Shown one piece after another: positions 34,418 to 42,895 of a stretch of 64,000 nt of DNA. A program made the translations under genes and the position numbers. The notes beneath the pieces are model-generated. The model saw only the letters and a program-made list of their open reading frames with translations. It was not told the origin of the DNA and did no database searches. The stretch comes from Paenibacillus_T sp033239625 (GTDB lineage Bacteria; Bacillota; Bacilli; Paenibacillales; Paenibacillaceae), in the NCBI RefSeq assembly GCF_033239625.1, contig NZ_BTCK01000025.1:1-64000 (forward strand), in the 5' to 3' direction. Each line of letters opens with the position of its first letter. The first letter of the stretch is position 1.

Positions 34418-34555
34418 TGCTTACGAAGCGAGCAATTTGCTTGCAGGTGGTAATTTCAAAGAAGAAAGCAAATTGCTAAGTATGTGCTTACGTAGTAAGC
34501 AATTTGCTTGTAAGGATTAATATCGAAGAAGAAAGCAAATTGCTTTTTGGAGGAT
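34418..34555 (+). promoter_or_regulatory. Tandem-duplicated leader with palindromic operator and SD-overlapping hairpin
   Basis: Two copies of a 60-nt block (34418-34477 and 34485-34544; 50 of 60 identical, period 67). Each has TGCTTACG followed by a stem of AGCAATTTGCTT with AAGCAAATTGCT across a loop of about 23 nt. In copy 2 the first part is a perfect palindrome, TGCTTAC-GTA-GTAAGCA (34485-34501). Its stem is followed by TTTTT directly joined to the GGAGG of the next gene, so it is shaped like an intrinsic terminator ending at the ribosome site. The same 71-nt leader occurs before the GH42 gene (41594-41664, minus strand). A shared regulator or RNA control is implied. Confidence 0.8.
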
Positions 34556-34560
34556 TCATC

Positions 34561-35655
34561 ATGAGAAACATGGCGTTGCCTGCGCTGCGTGCGCGTTTTC
34601 CGTTCATGATGCTTGCTGCGTTGTTTATATTGCTGCCCGTGCTTGCAGGCTGTCAGAGCAGCGATTCCAAGTCAAGCGGGATCGAGACTGCAGATAAGGT
34701 TGCAGATACAGCCGTGCTGCAGCCGAGCGGTCTCTCGGACACGGGTGATCCGACTCCGCCTGCCGCGCAGCGGCCGCTTGTGCTTGGCTTCTCGCAGCTT
34801 GGCACGGAGAGCGACTGGCGAAATGCGAATACAAGATCGATTCAGGAAGCTGCCGCCGAAGCGGGCATCGAGCTTTTATTCGACAATGCCGAGCAGTCGC
34901 AGCAGAAGCAGATTGAAGCGGTGCGCTCATTCATCAAGCGCAAGGTAGACGTCATTGCGATTGCGCCGGTCATCGAGACGGGTTGGGAGCCGGTGCTGAA
35001 GGAAGCGAAGGATGCGGGCATTCCTGTTATCATCTCCGACCGGAATGCGAATGTAAGCGACCCTTCTCTGTATGTATCGTTCATTGGCTCGGACTTCTAC
35101 GAGGAAGGGCAGAAGGCGGGCAAATATCTCGTGGACAAAATACGCGGCATGTCCGGTCCCGTCGGACTAGTCGAGCTGAGAGGGACGGAGGGCTCGTCGC
35201 CGTCGATCGAACGGGGCAAGGGCTTCCGAGATCAACTGGACAAGAAGGATGCGAACGTTGTGCTGCTTCGGAGCGAAGCGGCAGACTTCACGTTCGAGAA
35301 GGGCAAGGAGACGATGCGCCGTTTCCTCGAGGAGGAAGGCGCGAACATCAAAGTGCTCTACGCGCACAATGACGACATGGCGCTGGGTGCGGTCGAAGCG
35401 ATTGAAGAGTATGGGCTGCGCCCTGGGAAGGACATCATTATTATATCGGTGGACGGCACGAAGGCGGGCTTCGAGCAGATGGCCTTAGGTAAAATCAACT
35501 GCATCGTCGAGTGCAATCCGCTGCTTGGTCCGATTCTGATGCAGGCGGTCAAGGAGCTGGCCGAAGGCCGGCAGCTGCCGAAGCGGATCTCGACGCCGGA
35601 GAGCGTCTTCACCGAGACGATGGCCAAGGATGAAGTGGACAATCGGCAGTACTGA
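34561..35655 (+). CDS. Second YtfQ-like substrate-binding lipoprotein
   Basis: A 364-residue paralogue of the YtfQ-like protein at 29.6 kb, with the lipobox VLAGC (Cys near 30) and a longer Ser/Thr/Pro/Ala linker of about 45 residues. The core motifs are conserved: LGFSQLGTESDWRNANTRS, VLKEAKDAGIPVIISDR, ELRGTEGSSPSIERGKGF, LYAHNDDMALGAVEAIEE and NCIVECNPLLGP. There is no second permease set, so it either feeds the same YtfRT-YjfF transporter with another ligand or acts as a sensor. GGAGG precedes the ATG. It has its own duplicated leader, shared with the GH42 gene, so it is probably expressed with that enzyme. Confidence 0.9.
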   Translation: MRNMALPALRARFPFMMLAALFILLPVLAGCQSSDSKSSGIETADKVADTAVLQPSGLSDTGDPTPPAAQRPLVLGFSQLGTESDWRNANTRSIQEAAAEAGIELLFDNAEQSQQKQIEAVRSFIKRKVDVIAIAPVIETGWEPVLKEAKDAGIPVIISDRNANVSDPSLYVSFIGSDFYEEGQKAGKYLVDKIRGMSGPVGLVELRGTEGSSPSIERGKGFRDQLDKKDANVVLLRSEAADFTFEKGKETMRRFLEEEGANIKVLYAHNDDMALGAVEAIEEYGLRPGKDIIIISVDGTKAGFEQMALGKINCIVECNPLLGPILMQAVKELAEGRQLPKRISTPESVFTETMAKDEVDNRQY

Positions 35656-35763
35656 TGGCTGGAGGCGGGGGCGAATACACGCTGAGAAGGCAGATTCATC
35701 CTAATAGAGGAGCAGCGCTCGGTCGTGCGGACTGAGGCGTTTTGTCTGAGGACTGAGACGGTT

Positions 35764-35784
35764 CCCGACTTAGGTCGGGTTTTG
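35764..35784 (+). terminator. Terminator after the second YtfQ-like gene
   Basis: 6-bp stem CCCGAC/GTCGGG with a TTAG loop and TTTT. Confidence 0.75.
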
Positions 35785-35870
35785 GTCCAGAGTCATTTAC
35801 ACGGCCAAGTGTCGGTGGTACGCTAGCGTCAGTGAGGTTCCATTTCATTTACATTTAGGAGGATAACCTA

Positions 35871-36410
35871 ATGACAATGCGGCGCAACTACGGTGTGATA
35901 GCCGTTGCAGCGGGCATCATCTGGCTGCTCATTCAGGCGCAGTCGACGGACGGGCGTTCGTATGCCAATGGCGGCAGCATTATCACTTACTTCTGGCCGA
36001 CGCTGTTCATTCTGCCGCTGGGCATCTTCTTCCACGTGGCGTATTTGTACAAAAGATCGAAGCCTGCAGCAGGCCTGCTCATTCCAGGCGGCGTCCTGCT
36101 CGTCACCGGCTTGACGTGCCAAGCGGGCATGCTGTTCGACGCATGGGCGACCGTATGGCCGGGCTTCTTGCTCGCCGTTGCCTTCGGTTTGTTCGAGTTC
36201 TACCTGTTCGGGTATCGCGGCTTCTGGCTGCTGCTTCCGGTATTCGTGCTCGGCGGCGCGGCAGTTATCTTCTTCGCATTGCTGTCGATTACTGCAATTG
36301 CGCCATTCAATGGGCTGCAAGGACTGACCGCTTCGCTTATCGTGCTGGGCGGACTGATGGTGCTGCTGCAGAAGTCAACGGGCGACGAGGACGACTATCG
36401 CAAATACTAA
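35871..36410 (+). CDS. Membrane protein of unknown function
   Basis: A 179-residue protein with about five or six hydrophobic helices (for example GVIAVAAGIIWLLIQAQ, ITYFWPTLFILPLGIFFHVAY, GFLLAVAFGLFEFYLFGY) and a short acidic C-terminal tail (STGDEDDYRKY). The layout resembles small LiaF/DUF-type membrane proteins of Paenibacillus, but I do not recognise a characterised family. TTAGGAGG lies before the ATG. It sits between the sugar locus and a NarL-type two-component pair, with no overlap with either. Confidence 0.75.
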   Translation: MTMRRNYGVIAVAAGIIWLLIQAQSTDGRSYANGGSIITYFWPTLFILPLGIFFHVAYLYKRSKPAAGLLIPGGVLLVTGLTCQAGMLFDAWATVWPGFLLAVAFGLFEFYLFGYRGFWLLLPVFVLGGAAVIFFALLSITAIAPFNGLQGLTASLIVLGGLMVLLQKSTGDEDDYRKY

Positions 36411-36434
36411 TCTTCACTTATCGTGAAGAAACGA

Positions 36435-36480
36435 AATCCCTGATGCTGCGAGGACGCGGCGTCAGGGATTGTTGTCTTTC
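36435..36480 (+). terminator. Terminator-like hairpin after the membrane protein gene
   Basis: 12-bp arms AATCCCTGATGC and GCGTCAGGGATT with a 12-nt loop, followed by GTTGTCTTTC. Confidence 0.75.
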
Positions 36481-36561
36481 AGCGAGCTGAGACTTCTCAT
36501 CTTGCCAGCTTACAGTCACTTCCGCTCCTATAACTTCTACCACGAGCTCCGTCAAACGATT

Positions 36562-36740
36562 CCTGCAATTCCGCCGGAATCGCTTAATGATAAGTTACTC
36601 TTTTTGAGAAGACTGCAGAAGTACAGCCTTTTGTGCTCGCAATAGACGTTAGAGCGGCGTAGTTGAGCTGATTGCTGCACATTTGCAGGTAATCGGCTGA
36701 ATTTGGCAGCTTCATATGTAAATGCCTGCACGATTGCAGG
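36562..36740. repeat. Four-palindrome element, 4-nt-loop type (cluster D)
   Basis: Four palindromic units: CCTGCAATTCCGCCGG (36562), CTGCAGAAGTACAG (36613), CTGCACATTTGCAG (36675) and CTGCACGATTGCAG (36726). Centre spacing is 50, 62 and 51 bp. The last two are followed by GTA. It lies between convergent genes (membrane protein and the response regulator). Same geometry as cluster E at 63.7 kb. Confidence 0.8.
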
Positions 36741-36820
36741 TATCCTCAAATGGTCAGTTTCAAAACACCACGAAAGAATAGCAATGCGGCAGTCGATACA
36801 AATTCGATTGATAAGCCCCT

Positions 36821-37495
36821 CTACTTCACCATACCCCGCCGCAACGCCGTCACGACGACCTGCGTTCGATCCTCGCAGCCGAATTTGTGCAGGATGCGGT
36901 GAACATGCGACTTAACTGTGCCTTCGCTAATGAACAGCTTCTGAGCGATGCGGTCGTTGCGCAGACCATACTCCATTTCCTGCAGAATCTCTTGCTCGCG
37001 CTCCGTCAGCGGCTCCAGCAGCGGCGCGTCGCCGCCAACCGCATTGGGGATCAAATAAGAGGATGAGATTGCGCGAGACAGCGCATCTGCCGCCAGATCC
37101 GTCCGATACACCGCTTCGCCGCGATAGGCGGAGCGTACCGCCTCCAGCATATCCTCTACGTCCGCATCCTTGAGCAGATAACCGACTGCGCCAGATCGGA
37201 TGACCTCATAAATATAGTCCGGATCGTTGAACGTCGTCAGGATGACGATTCGGACGCTGGGCAGCTGCTTAATGATCGCTTGCGACGCCTCGATGCCTGT
37301 CATGTTCGGCATCTGGATATCCATCAGAATGATGTCGGGGCGAAGCGCCAGCGCCTGCTCGACGGCCTCCTTGCCGTCGGCTGCTTCGCCGACAATCTCC
37401 ATATCGTCCTGGAGATTGATAATATAGCTGAACCCTTGGCGGATCATCGTCTGATCGTCGACCAGGAGCACTTTGATTTTACGACCCGTTGTCAT
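36821..37495 (-). CDS. NarL/LuxR-type response regulator
   Basis: A 224-residue DNA-binding regulator. The receiver domain (about 5-120) has VDDQ at the N-terminus, the phospho-acceptor Asp in DIILMDIQMPNMTG and Lys in GYLLKDA. The C-terminal LuxR domain (about 155-220) has LTEREQEILQEMEYGL and the recognition helix ISEGTVKSHVHRILHKFG. It resembles DesR/LiaR-type regulators. The ATG at 37495 overlaps the end of the kinase gene by 17 nt; GGAGG lies 12 nt upstream. The stimulus is unknown. Confidence 0.92.
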   Translation of the reverse strand: MTTGRKIKVLLVDDQTMIRQGFSYIINLQDDMEIVGEAADGKEAVEQALALRPDIILMDIQMPNMTGIEASQAIIKQLPSVRIVILTTFNDPDYIYEVIRSGAVGYLLKDADVEDMLEAVRSAYRGEAVYRTDLAADALSRAISSSYLIPNAVGGDAPLLEPLTEREQEILQEMEYGLRNDRIAQKLFISEGTVKSHVHRILHKFGCEDRTQVVVTALRRGMVK

Positions 37496-38672
37496 AGGTG
37501 TGTCGAGCCTCCGTTTCGATTGCGATGTGACTGCTAGGCAGCAGCGCGATAATCTCGAATCCATGCGGTTCCACGGCACCGACCGTTAAGCATCCGCCGC
37601 CTTCCTCGAGTCTTGCCCGCATCATTTTCAAACCGAAGCCCTCTTGTACGTCTTCTCCTGCAAGCGCCTGACCATTATCTCGAATATGAAGCGCAATATG
37701 CTCGGCTTCCTGCCCGATATGCACATCGACATGGGTCGCCTTCGCGTGGCGCACCATATTGGTGACGGCCTCCTGCATAATGCTGAAGAGCAGCGTGGCA
37801 TCAGCTGCCGCGATCTCTTCCTCTAGTCCTTCAGTATGAAAATGATACGTTATCCCCGTCGTCGCCTCCATACGAACGAGCAGTGCACGAAGCGGTGCAA
37901 GTCCGGATACCGATCGGTCATCGGCAAGCGAATGGACGGAAGTTCGGATGTCCTGCAAGCCTTGGCGCGCGACCTCTAACATGCCTGACAGCGATTGCTC
38001 TGCTTGCGCAGGATCTTTGGCGATCATATAGCGGAGCGCCTGCATTTGTACGATCAAGGAAGTTAGGCTGTGTCCAACCGCATCGTGTATGTCGCGGGCA
38101 ATGCGTGTGCGTTCGTCCAACACGGCGTTGCGCATGGATGTCACCGAAGCCTCCTGCAGATGGGTATAAGCTTCCTGCAGCTCGATCAAGTTGCGTTTGT
38201 TCTCCTCGAAGATCGCGTCGCGCTGTCGTCGGCTCTGGACGTTGATATAGAAGAATATGGTGATAATAACGAAGGAGGAGAAGCTCAACACATTGACATG
38301 ACCAAATGCGGCATATACCCCCGCGACCGCAACCATCGTGGCGAGCAGCGGAACACGCTTGGGCGCGAGGGACAGTCTGACGGCAGTTGTAACGATAATG
38401 ACAGCAAGAAAATATATAAGGACGTTCTCGTCGAACCAGATGATGCCGGCCCCAGTTTCTAGAAGCGCCAGTACGACGAACAAGACCGACATGCGAGTCG
38501 TCCGCCAGAAATCCCGCAGCAGGAAGCGGCTGATGAACGTTGCGTAGATGAGAAGGTTTAGCGCGATCTTGAGTGGAGAGCCACTGAAGAAATCGTTCAT
38601 ATGCATTAATATCCCGATCATTATCGCGCCCGCTGCGGCGCGGATATTATAACGTCGATCCATGTTAACCAT
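37479..38672 (-). CDS. NarL-type sensor histidine kinase
   Basis: A 397-residue kinase. The N-terminal membrane domain (about 10-160) has five or six helices and little extracellular sequence, so it probably senses the membrane itself. HisKA_3 follows, with the phosphorylated His in RIARDIHDAVGHSL (about 210), and a HATPase domain ends the protein (N-box MQEAVTNMVRHAKAT, G-box EGFGLKMM). This is the DesK/LiaS layout. GGAGG precedes the ATG by 8 nt. It is co-transcribed with the overlapping regulator and divergent from the membrane protein at 38893. Confidence 0.92.
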   Translation of the reverse strand: MVNMDRRYNIRAAAGAIMIGILMHMNDFFSGSPLKIALNLLIYATFISRFLLRDFWRTTRMSVLFVVLALLETGAGIIWFDENVLIYFLAVIIVTTAVRLSLAPKRVPLLATMVAVAGVYAAFGHVNVLSFSSFVIITIFFYINVQSRRQRDAIFEENKRNLIELQEAYTHLQEASVTSMRNAVLDERTRIARDIHDAVGHSLTSLIVQMQALRYMIAKDPAQAEQSLSGMLEVARQGLQDIRTSVHSLADDRSVSGLAPLRALLVRMEATTGITYHFHTEGLEEEIAAADATLLFSIMQEAVTNMVRHAKATHVDVHIGQEAEHIALHIRDNGQALAGEDVQEGFGLKMMRARLEEGGGCLTVGAVEPHGFEIIALLPSSHIAIETEARHTYDNGS

Positions 38673-38892
38673 AGCTGTATCCTCCGAAACGTGGTGCCTT
38701 TATGTACGTTTATTGTAGCGGTGTGAGATGGCCCTGTGCAATTCAGTTGAGGAGAGGGCGGTTCATATCTATCTGGAGATATAGAGAGTGAATCTTCAGG
38801 TTCTATCTGCCGTTGGTCGATCGGACAAGCCGCTTCGCGATATGATGGATACGTGCTCGATGTCGATGACAATCTTAAGGGAGGCAATATAG

Positions 38893-39396
38893 ATGCAGCA
38901 AATTATTATTTTGTTAATTGTATGTCTGGTCGGGTTTCGGATTGTTCGGCGGGTGCGCAGAAACTTCTCGTGGAGCGAGATTCGAGTGAAGAGGATGACT
39001 GTCCGCATCGTTCTGCTGGCGGTGGTCGGCGTTATTTTCATGACCGGGAGCGGGTTCAATACGGTAAGCATCGTCTCGGATATTCTAGGTATTCTAGTTG
39101 GCGCGGCGTTGGGGGTTGCAGGGGCTTCGATGACTGTGTTCGAGCGGCGAGGCAATGAGCTATATTACAAAGCGAACGCTTGGAACGGCGGTGTTGTGAC
39201 GGTGCTGTTCGTTGGCCGTTTTGCCTATCGATTGTACGAAATGATGACCATGTCGGACGTCGATCGACAGAGCTTTAATTTTGCCGCAGGGAACAGTCAT
39301 TGGGCATCTGGTCTTATGCTTATCATGTTCGCTTATTATGTCGTTTATTATGCACTGCTTATGAGCAAGAGCAAGCGAGTGCCCGCACATTCTTAG
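38893..39396 (+). CDS. Membrane protein, possibly DUF1453/CcdC-like
   Basis: A 167-residue protein with four or five helices: an N-terminal segment QQIIILLIVCLVGFRIV, a basic cytoplasmic loop (RRVRRNFSW), two central helices, then ERRGNELYYKAN, a pattern seen in DUF1453/CcdC proteins in which a charged loop precedes a TM-rich half. The family match is tentative. GGGAGG lies 9-10 nt before the ATG. It is divergent from the kinase-regulator pair with a 220-bp gap, so it is a plausible target of that system. Confidence 0.65.
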   Translation: MQQIIILLIVCLVGFRIVRRVRRNFSWSEIRVKRMTVRIVLLAVVGVIFMTGSGFNTVSIVSDILGILVGAALGVAGASMTVFERRGNELYYKANAWNGGVVTVLFVGRFAYRLYEMMTMSDVDRQSFNFAAGNSHWASGLMLIMFAYYVVYYALLMSKSKRVPAHS

Positions 39397-39408
39397 TCAA
39401 AATAAAAC

Positions 39409-39451
39409 AGCCCCGTCCTTTCCTGTCGATGTGCAGGAGGGGCGGGGCTTT
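39409..39451. terminator. Terminator between convergent genes (membrane protein and GH42)
   Basis: AGCCCCG and CGGGGCT outer arms with the inner TCCTG/CAGGA pair; AAAA and TTTG flanks allow function on both strands. Confidence 0.8.
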
Positions 39452-39485
39452 GTTGTCCGTCGGGATAGACGGTATGAAAGGATGA

Positions 39486-41585
39486 TTACTCGTCGAATAC
39501 GAGCGCAAGCGCTGCGTATGGTTCGATCTCTGCTGTGCCGACAGCGAAGCGGTTCCCGGTCAATAAATCGGTTGCGCCGCAGTGAACGGTAATTGCTGCT
39601 GGTCGATTGCTGTAGTTCAGCAGGAAATGGATGCGCAGTCCGTTCGACTGACCTTCGAACATCGGCTTGTCTTGGCTGCGTACCGTGAGCTCGATTTCTT
39701 CTGGCAGCTCCAGCAGGCTGGCAGCAGGTGAAGCGATGTTGAGCCGATCGATCAATTGATCGACGAGCGCATCCGAGAAGACGCCGCCGAAGTAGATGGT
39801 ACGGCCTTCGCCGGTGCGGTTCTCGACGAGTGCAGGTTCGCCTGACATGTAGCTGCTGTCGTCGTAACGACCGAGCACCTCTGCGTTCGCCGAGGTGACA
39901 GCGAGCGTCTCGGCAAAACCGTTCGAGGAGAAGGCCGCGAACGTATCGAACGCCTCAGTCGACAGCGTGAAGCTAGGGCTGCTGCCATCCGGCTCCGCGC
40001 GGGTGAAGTCTTCTACCGTAACGCCGCACAACGGAGCGAGCGGTCCAGGCATCGGCGTCATCCGGCAGCGTCCGGTCTCGTCCTTGTAGCCGCTGCGACA
40101 GCCGATGATGAGACTGCCGCCGCCCTGCACGTAAGCTTCAAGCAGCTTAGCGGTTTCCTCCCGCATAATCGTTGGATGCGGGTAGACCAGCGTCTCATAT
40201 CGGTTCAATTGCTCCAGCGTCGTCTGCTCATTCAGGAACAGCATGTCGCTAGGGATGTGGCGGCGCTGCAGCCGTTTGAACCAAGCGAGTGTACTCGTCC
40301 AATCATAGCCGCCATGCCACTTGTCGAACTCGCCGTCCCATTCGTTATCGTAGTCGCGCAGAATGGCGACATCCGCCTCATAACGGCTGCCCGCAATCGC
40401 TTGTCCAGCGCGTCGCAGCTCCTCGGCGATCCGTTCGACCTCGCGCGTGCGGCGATTCGGACGGTTGTCCCAGTTGTGCAGGCCGTGCCAGTACATCTCC
40501 GTGCCGAAGGTAGCTGTGCGCCAGCGGAAGTAGACGACCAGATCAGCGCCGTTCGCGATCGATTGGTACGTCCACAGTCGGAGCTGGCCAGGCTTCGGCG
40601 ATGGCTGCTCGATTCGGTTCACCCAGCCTCCGGGGCCGGACTGCTGCTCCATGATGCAAAAGTTCGGCGAGATGGAGCGTACGTTAGAGAGCGACATGCT
40701 GAAACGTCGATCGAGCAGCGGATTGTCTCCGCCATCGGGAAACGTGCGTCCGAACATCGGATAGCTGTCGTACGAGAAGAAATCCAGCATGTCGTCCGTG
40801 AGCTTGTGCGAATCGAGATGACCGAACAGGCCGTTCGTCGTTACCCAATGCCGCGGTGCTGCTGCTCGAACGATGTCGGCCTGCATTTGCGCGTAGGAGA
40901 TGACGCTGTCGGAGAAGAAGCGCTTCTCATCCAGCTTCAAATGCGGGTTCGGGCTGTCGCTCGGCACGTTGCGCGTCAGATGCACCTGCTCCCATGCGGT
41001 ATAGGTCTGGCTCCAGAACACGGTGCCCCAAGCCTCGTTGAGTGCGGCCAGCGTGCCGTACTTGGCTTGCAGCCACTCGCGGAAAGCCGCATGATCGGCC
41101 GCCGAGTAGAACTCGCTCACTTCGCAGTTGAACTCGTTGTCGAGCTGCCATCCGACGATGCCGGGATGGTCTGCGAAGTGCTCCGCCATCCGTTGAACGA
41201 TTCGCGCGGAGAGCTCACGGAATTTGGACGAATTATACGTATAATGGCGGCGCGATCCATGCTCATAGGAAATACCATTCGCCTGCGCATTCAGCGTATC
41301 GGGGTAACGGTGGGTCAGCCATGCAGGCGGCGTCGCCGTCGGCGTACCGACAATGATGTTCAAGCCATGTCGGTGCGCAAGGTCGAAAGCACGGTCAAAC
41401 ACCGAGAAATCAAATACACCTTCTTCGGGCTCCATCAATGCCCAGCCGAATTCGGCCATACGAACGTATTGGAGTCCAAGCTCCTTCATGCGGCGGAAGT
41501 CGTCTTCCCACATCGTCTGCGGCCAATGCTCAGGATAGTAGCAGACGCCAAGCAGTACATTGCGGGTATGCAGCGCTTTCTCCAT
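39486..41585 (-). CDS. Beta-galactosidase, glycoside hydrolase family 42
   Basis: A 699-residue cytoplasmic enzyme for short beta-galactosides (for example galacto-oligosaccharides from plant galactan). The TIM barrel (about 10-390) starts LGVCYYPEHWPQTMWEDDFRRM. The acid/base Glu is in GWQLDNEFNCE (about 150) and the nucleophile Glu in NFCIMEQQSGPGGW (about 313). The glutamine-amidotransferase-like trimerisation domain (about 400-620) and a small beta-domain follow. No signal peptide. GGAGG precedes the ATG by 10 nt. Its leader is homologous to that of the second YtfQ-like gene. A divergent AraC regulator begins 283 bp away. Confidence 0.95.
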   Translation of the reverse strand: MEKALHTRNVLLGVCYYPEHWPQTMWEDDFRRMKELGLQYVRMAEFGWALMEPEEGVFDFSVFDRAFDLAHRHGLNIIVGTPTATPPAWLTHRYPDTLNAQANGISYEHGSRRHYTYNSSKFRELSARIVQRMAEHFADHPGIVGWQLDNEFNCEVSEFYSAADHAAFREWLQAKYGTLAALNEAWGTVFWSQTYTAWEQVHLTRNVPSDSPNPHLKLDEKRFFSDSVISYAQMQADIVRAAAPRHWVTTNGLFGHLDSHKLTDDMLDFFSYDSYPMFGRTFPDGGDNPLLDRRFSMSLSNVRSISPNFCIMEQQSGPGGWVNRIEQPSPKPGQLRLWTYQSIANGADLVVYFRWRTATFGTEMYWHGLHNWDNRPNRRTREVERIAEELRRAGQAIAGSRYEADVAILRDYDNEWDGEFDKWHGGYDWTSTLAWFKRLQRRHIPSDMLFLNEQTTLEQLNRYETLVYPHPTIMREETAKLLEAYVQGGGSLIIGCRSGYKDETGRCRMTPMPGPLAPLCGVTVEDFTRAEPDGSSPSFTLSTEAFDTFAAFSSNGFAETLAVTSANAEVLGRYDDSSYMSGEPALVENRTGEGRTIYFGGVFSDALVDQLIDRLNIASPAASLLELPEEIELTVRSQDKPMFEGQSNGLRIHFLLNYSNRPAAITVHCGATDLLTGNRFAVGTAEIEPYAALALVFDE

Positions 41586-41593
41586 GTTGTGTC

Positions 41594-41664
41594 ATCCTCC
41601 TAAAAGTAAGTTGCGTTCCTCTTCGATAATGCTGCTTGTAAGCAAAATGCTTGCATCGTAAGCA
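41594..41664 (-). promoter_or_regulatory. GH42 leader homologous to the second ytfQ-like leader
   Basis: On the minus strand, 71 nt from TGCTTACG to GGAGGAT match 34485-34555 at 56 positions with no gap. The front contains an imperfect palindrome TGCTTACGATGCAAGCA. The stem-loop bases and the ATCGAAGA segment are retained, but the stem of copy 2 is eroded here (GCAACTTACTTTT), so a protein-binding role for the front palindrome is better supported than an RNA terminator. Confidence 0.8.
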
Positions 41665-41868
41665 TACAATTGGGTCGATATTATTATTTTGCTATTGAGA
41701 TGCGTTTAACTTTATTATAGAAATTGAGTAAAGACGATGAAATAGTACGATTTTGATATTTGTATAACGAAGTTGATTTGTAATGCGCAATCTTCGGTTA
41801 TCGCTAACGCAGTTATAATAGCAGCGAATAATAAGGACATCGAGAAGGAGAGGAGAGACGAGGCGGTC

Positions 41869-42705
41869 ATGATCTGGGAGCATCTGTTTATGCGCCGGCC
41901 GTTCCAGCCGAGTTATGTGTGTTATCCGGAATCGGTCGGACATTTTGCGGAGGCGCCGCATCATGTATGCGAGCGTCAGAGCGGACAATTCGGTTATTAT
42001 AATCTGCATCTTATCTTCAACGGCGAAGGTTGGCTCGACTATCGGGGCAAGCGATATACGCTGCGTGAAGGAGAGGGATTTCTGTACCGTCCGGGCGCCG
42101 CTCAACAATATGGAGCCGCTGCTGCGAATCCATGGGATATCCATTGGGTGCATTATGAGGCGATGCCTTGGGCGGAGCTGCTGCGGGACGGGGAGGACGT
42201 ATGGCTGTTCTCGTTCACTGCGGTGGACAAGCTGAAGCGTCTGTTCGAACAGCTGAAGGAAGCATGCAAGGAATCGACCAAGGAGGACGAGGCGCATATA
42301 TCGGCGCTGCTGTATGAGCTGCTGCTCACGATACGGGAGCATGGCGTCGGCCTCGATAATCCGCTGCTGCGAAGCGCGCAGGAGCGCATTCGTGCCGCAG
42401 CGGAGCTGATCCGCACACGATGCGTCGAGCCGCTGACGATTGCGGAGCTGGCGGAATCGTCCGGCTATAGCACGGCACACTTCTGCAGGCTGTTTCGGCA
42501 GACGACGGGAAAGACGCCGGTGGAGTTCCTTACCGAGAGCCGAGTGACCGAGGCGAAGCGGATGCTGTTGTCCACGAGCCGACCGGTCAAGCAGATTGCG
42601 ATCGAGGCAGGTTTTGGACAGAGCAGCTATTTCATACGCAAATTTCGTGAAGCGGAAGGGATGACGCCGGACCAGTACCGACGTTTGTTCGATAGCGGTC
42701 GGTAG
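41869..42705 (+). CDS. AraC family transcriptional regulator
   Basis: A 278-residue regulator. The N-terminal cupin domain (about 10-150; HLIFNGEGWLDYRGKRYTL, EGEGFLYRPGAAQQY) binds an effector sugar. The C-terminal AraC domain (about 178-275) has two helix-turn-helix motifs, ending in GFGQSSYFIRKFREAEG and MTPDQYRR. It resembles regulators next to GH42 or GH2 galactosidases and is probably the activator of the divergent GH42 gene. The ATG at 41869 is chosen for its purine-rich GGAG tract upstream; the frame is open to 41773 but encodes a poor leader. Confidence 0.9.
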   Translation: MIWEHLFMRRPFQPSYVCYPESVGHFAEAPHHVCERQSGQFGYYNLHLIFNGEGWLDYRGKRYTLREGEGFLYRPGAAQQYGAAAANPWDIHWVHYEAMPWAELLRDGEDVWLFSFTAVDKLKRLFEQLKEACKESTKEDEAHISALLYELLLTIREHGVGLDNPLLRSAQERIRAAAELIRTRCVEPLTIAELAESSGYSTAHFCRLFRQTTGKTPVEFLTESRVTEAKRMLLSTSRPVKQIAIEAGFGQSSYFIRKFREAEGMTPDQYRRLFDSGR

Positions 42706-42731
42706 TTGAACATAAGGCAGTAGTTAGCTGA

Positions 42732-42803
42732 AGATGAAGATAAAGATAAAGATAAAAGAGAAAGATAAAGATAAAGATAAAGATGAAGATGAAGATGAAG
42801 ATT
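42732..42803. repeat. GATAAA/GATGAA hexamer tract
   Basis: A purine-only simple repeat of about 72 bp. The units are GATAAA and GATGAA with one interruption (AAAAGAGAAA). It starts 27 bp after the AraC stop. Strand asymmetry (all purine on plus) is complete. Confidence 0.9.
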
Positions 42804-42848
42804 ACTCGACCGCTCCGATGGCAGATCATTCTTACGATTGCTGTTGTC

Positions 42849-42895
42849 CTCGGATTGTTCTGATTATATAAATTCAGAAGTGGTAACAATCCGAG
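42849..42895. repeat. 11-bp inverted repeat
   Basis: Arms CTCGGATTGTT and AACAATCCGAG around a 25-bp AT-rich loop that itself has CTGA/TCAG ends. No T-run, so not a standard terminator. Confidence 0.6.

Noticed and set aside
42849..42895. Terminator of the AraC gene
   Set aside because: The inverted repeat has no T-run on either strand and lies about 145 bp downstream.
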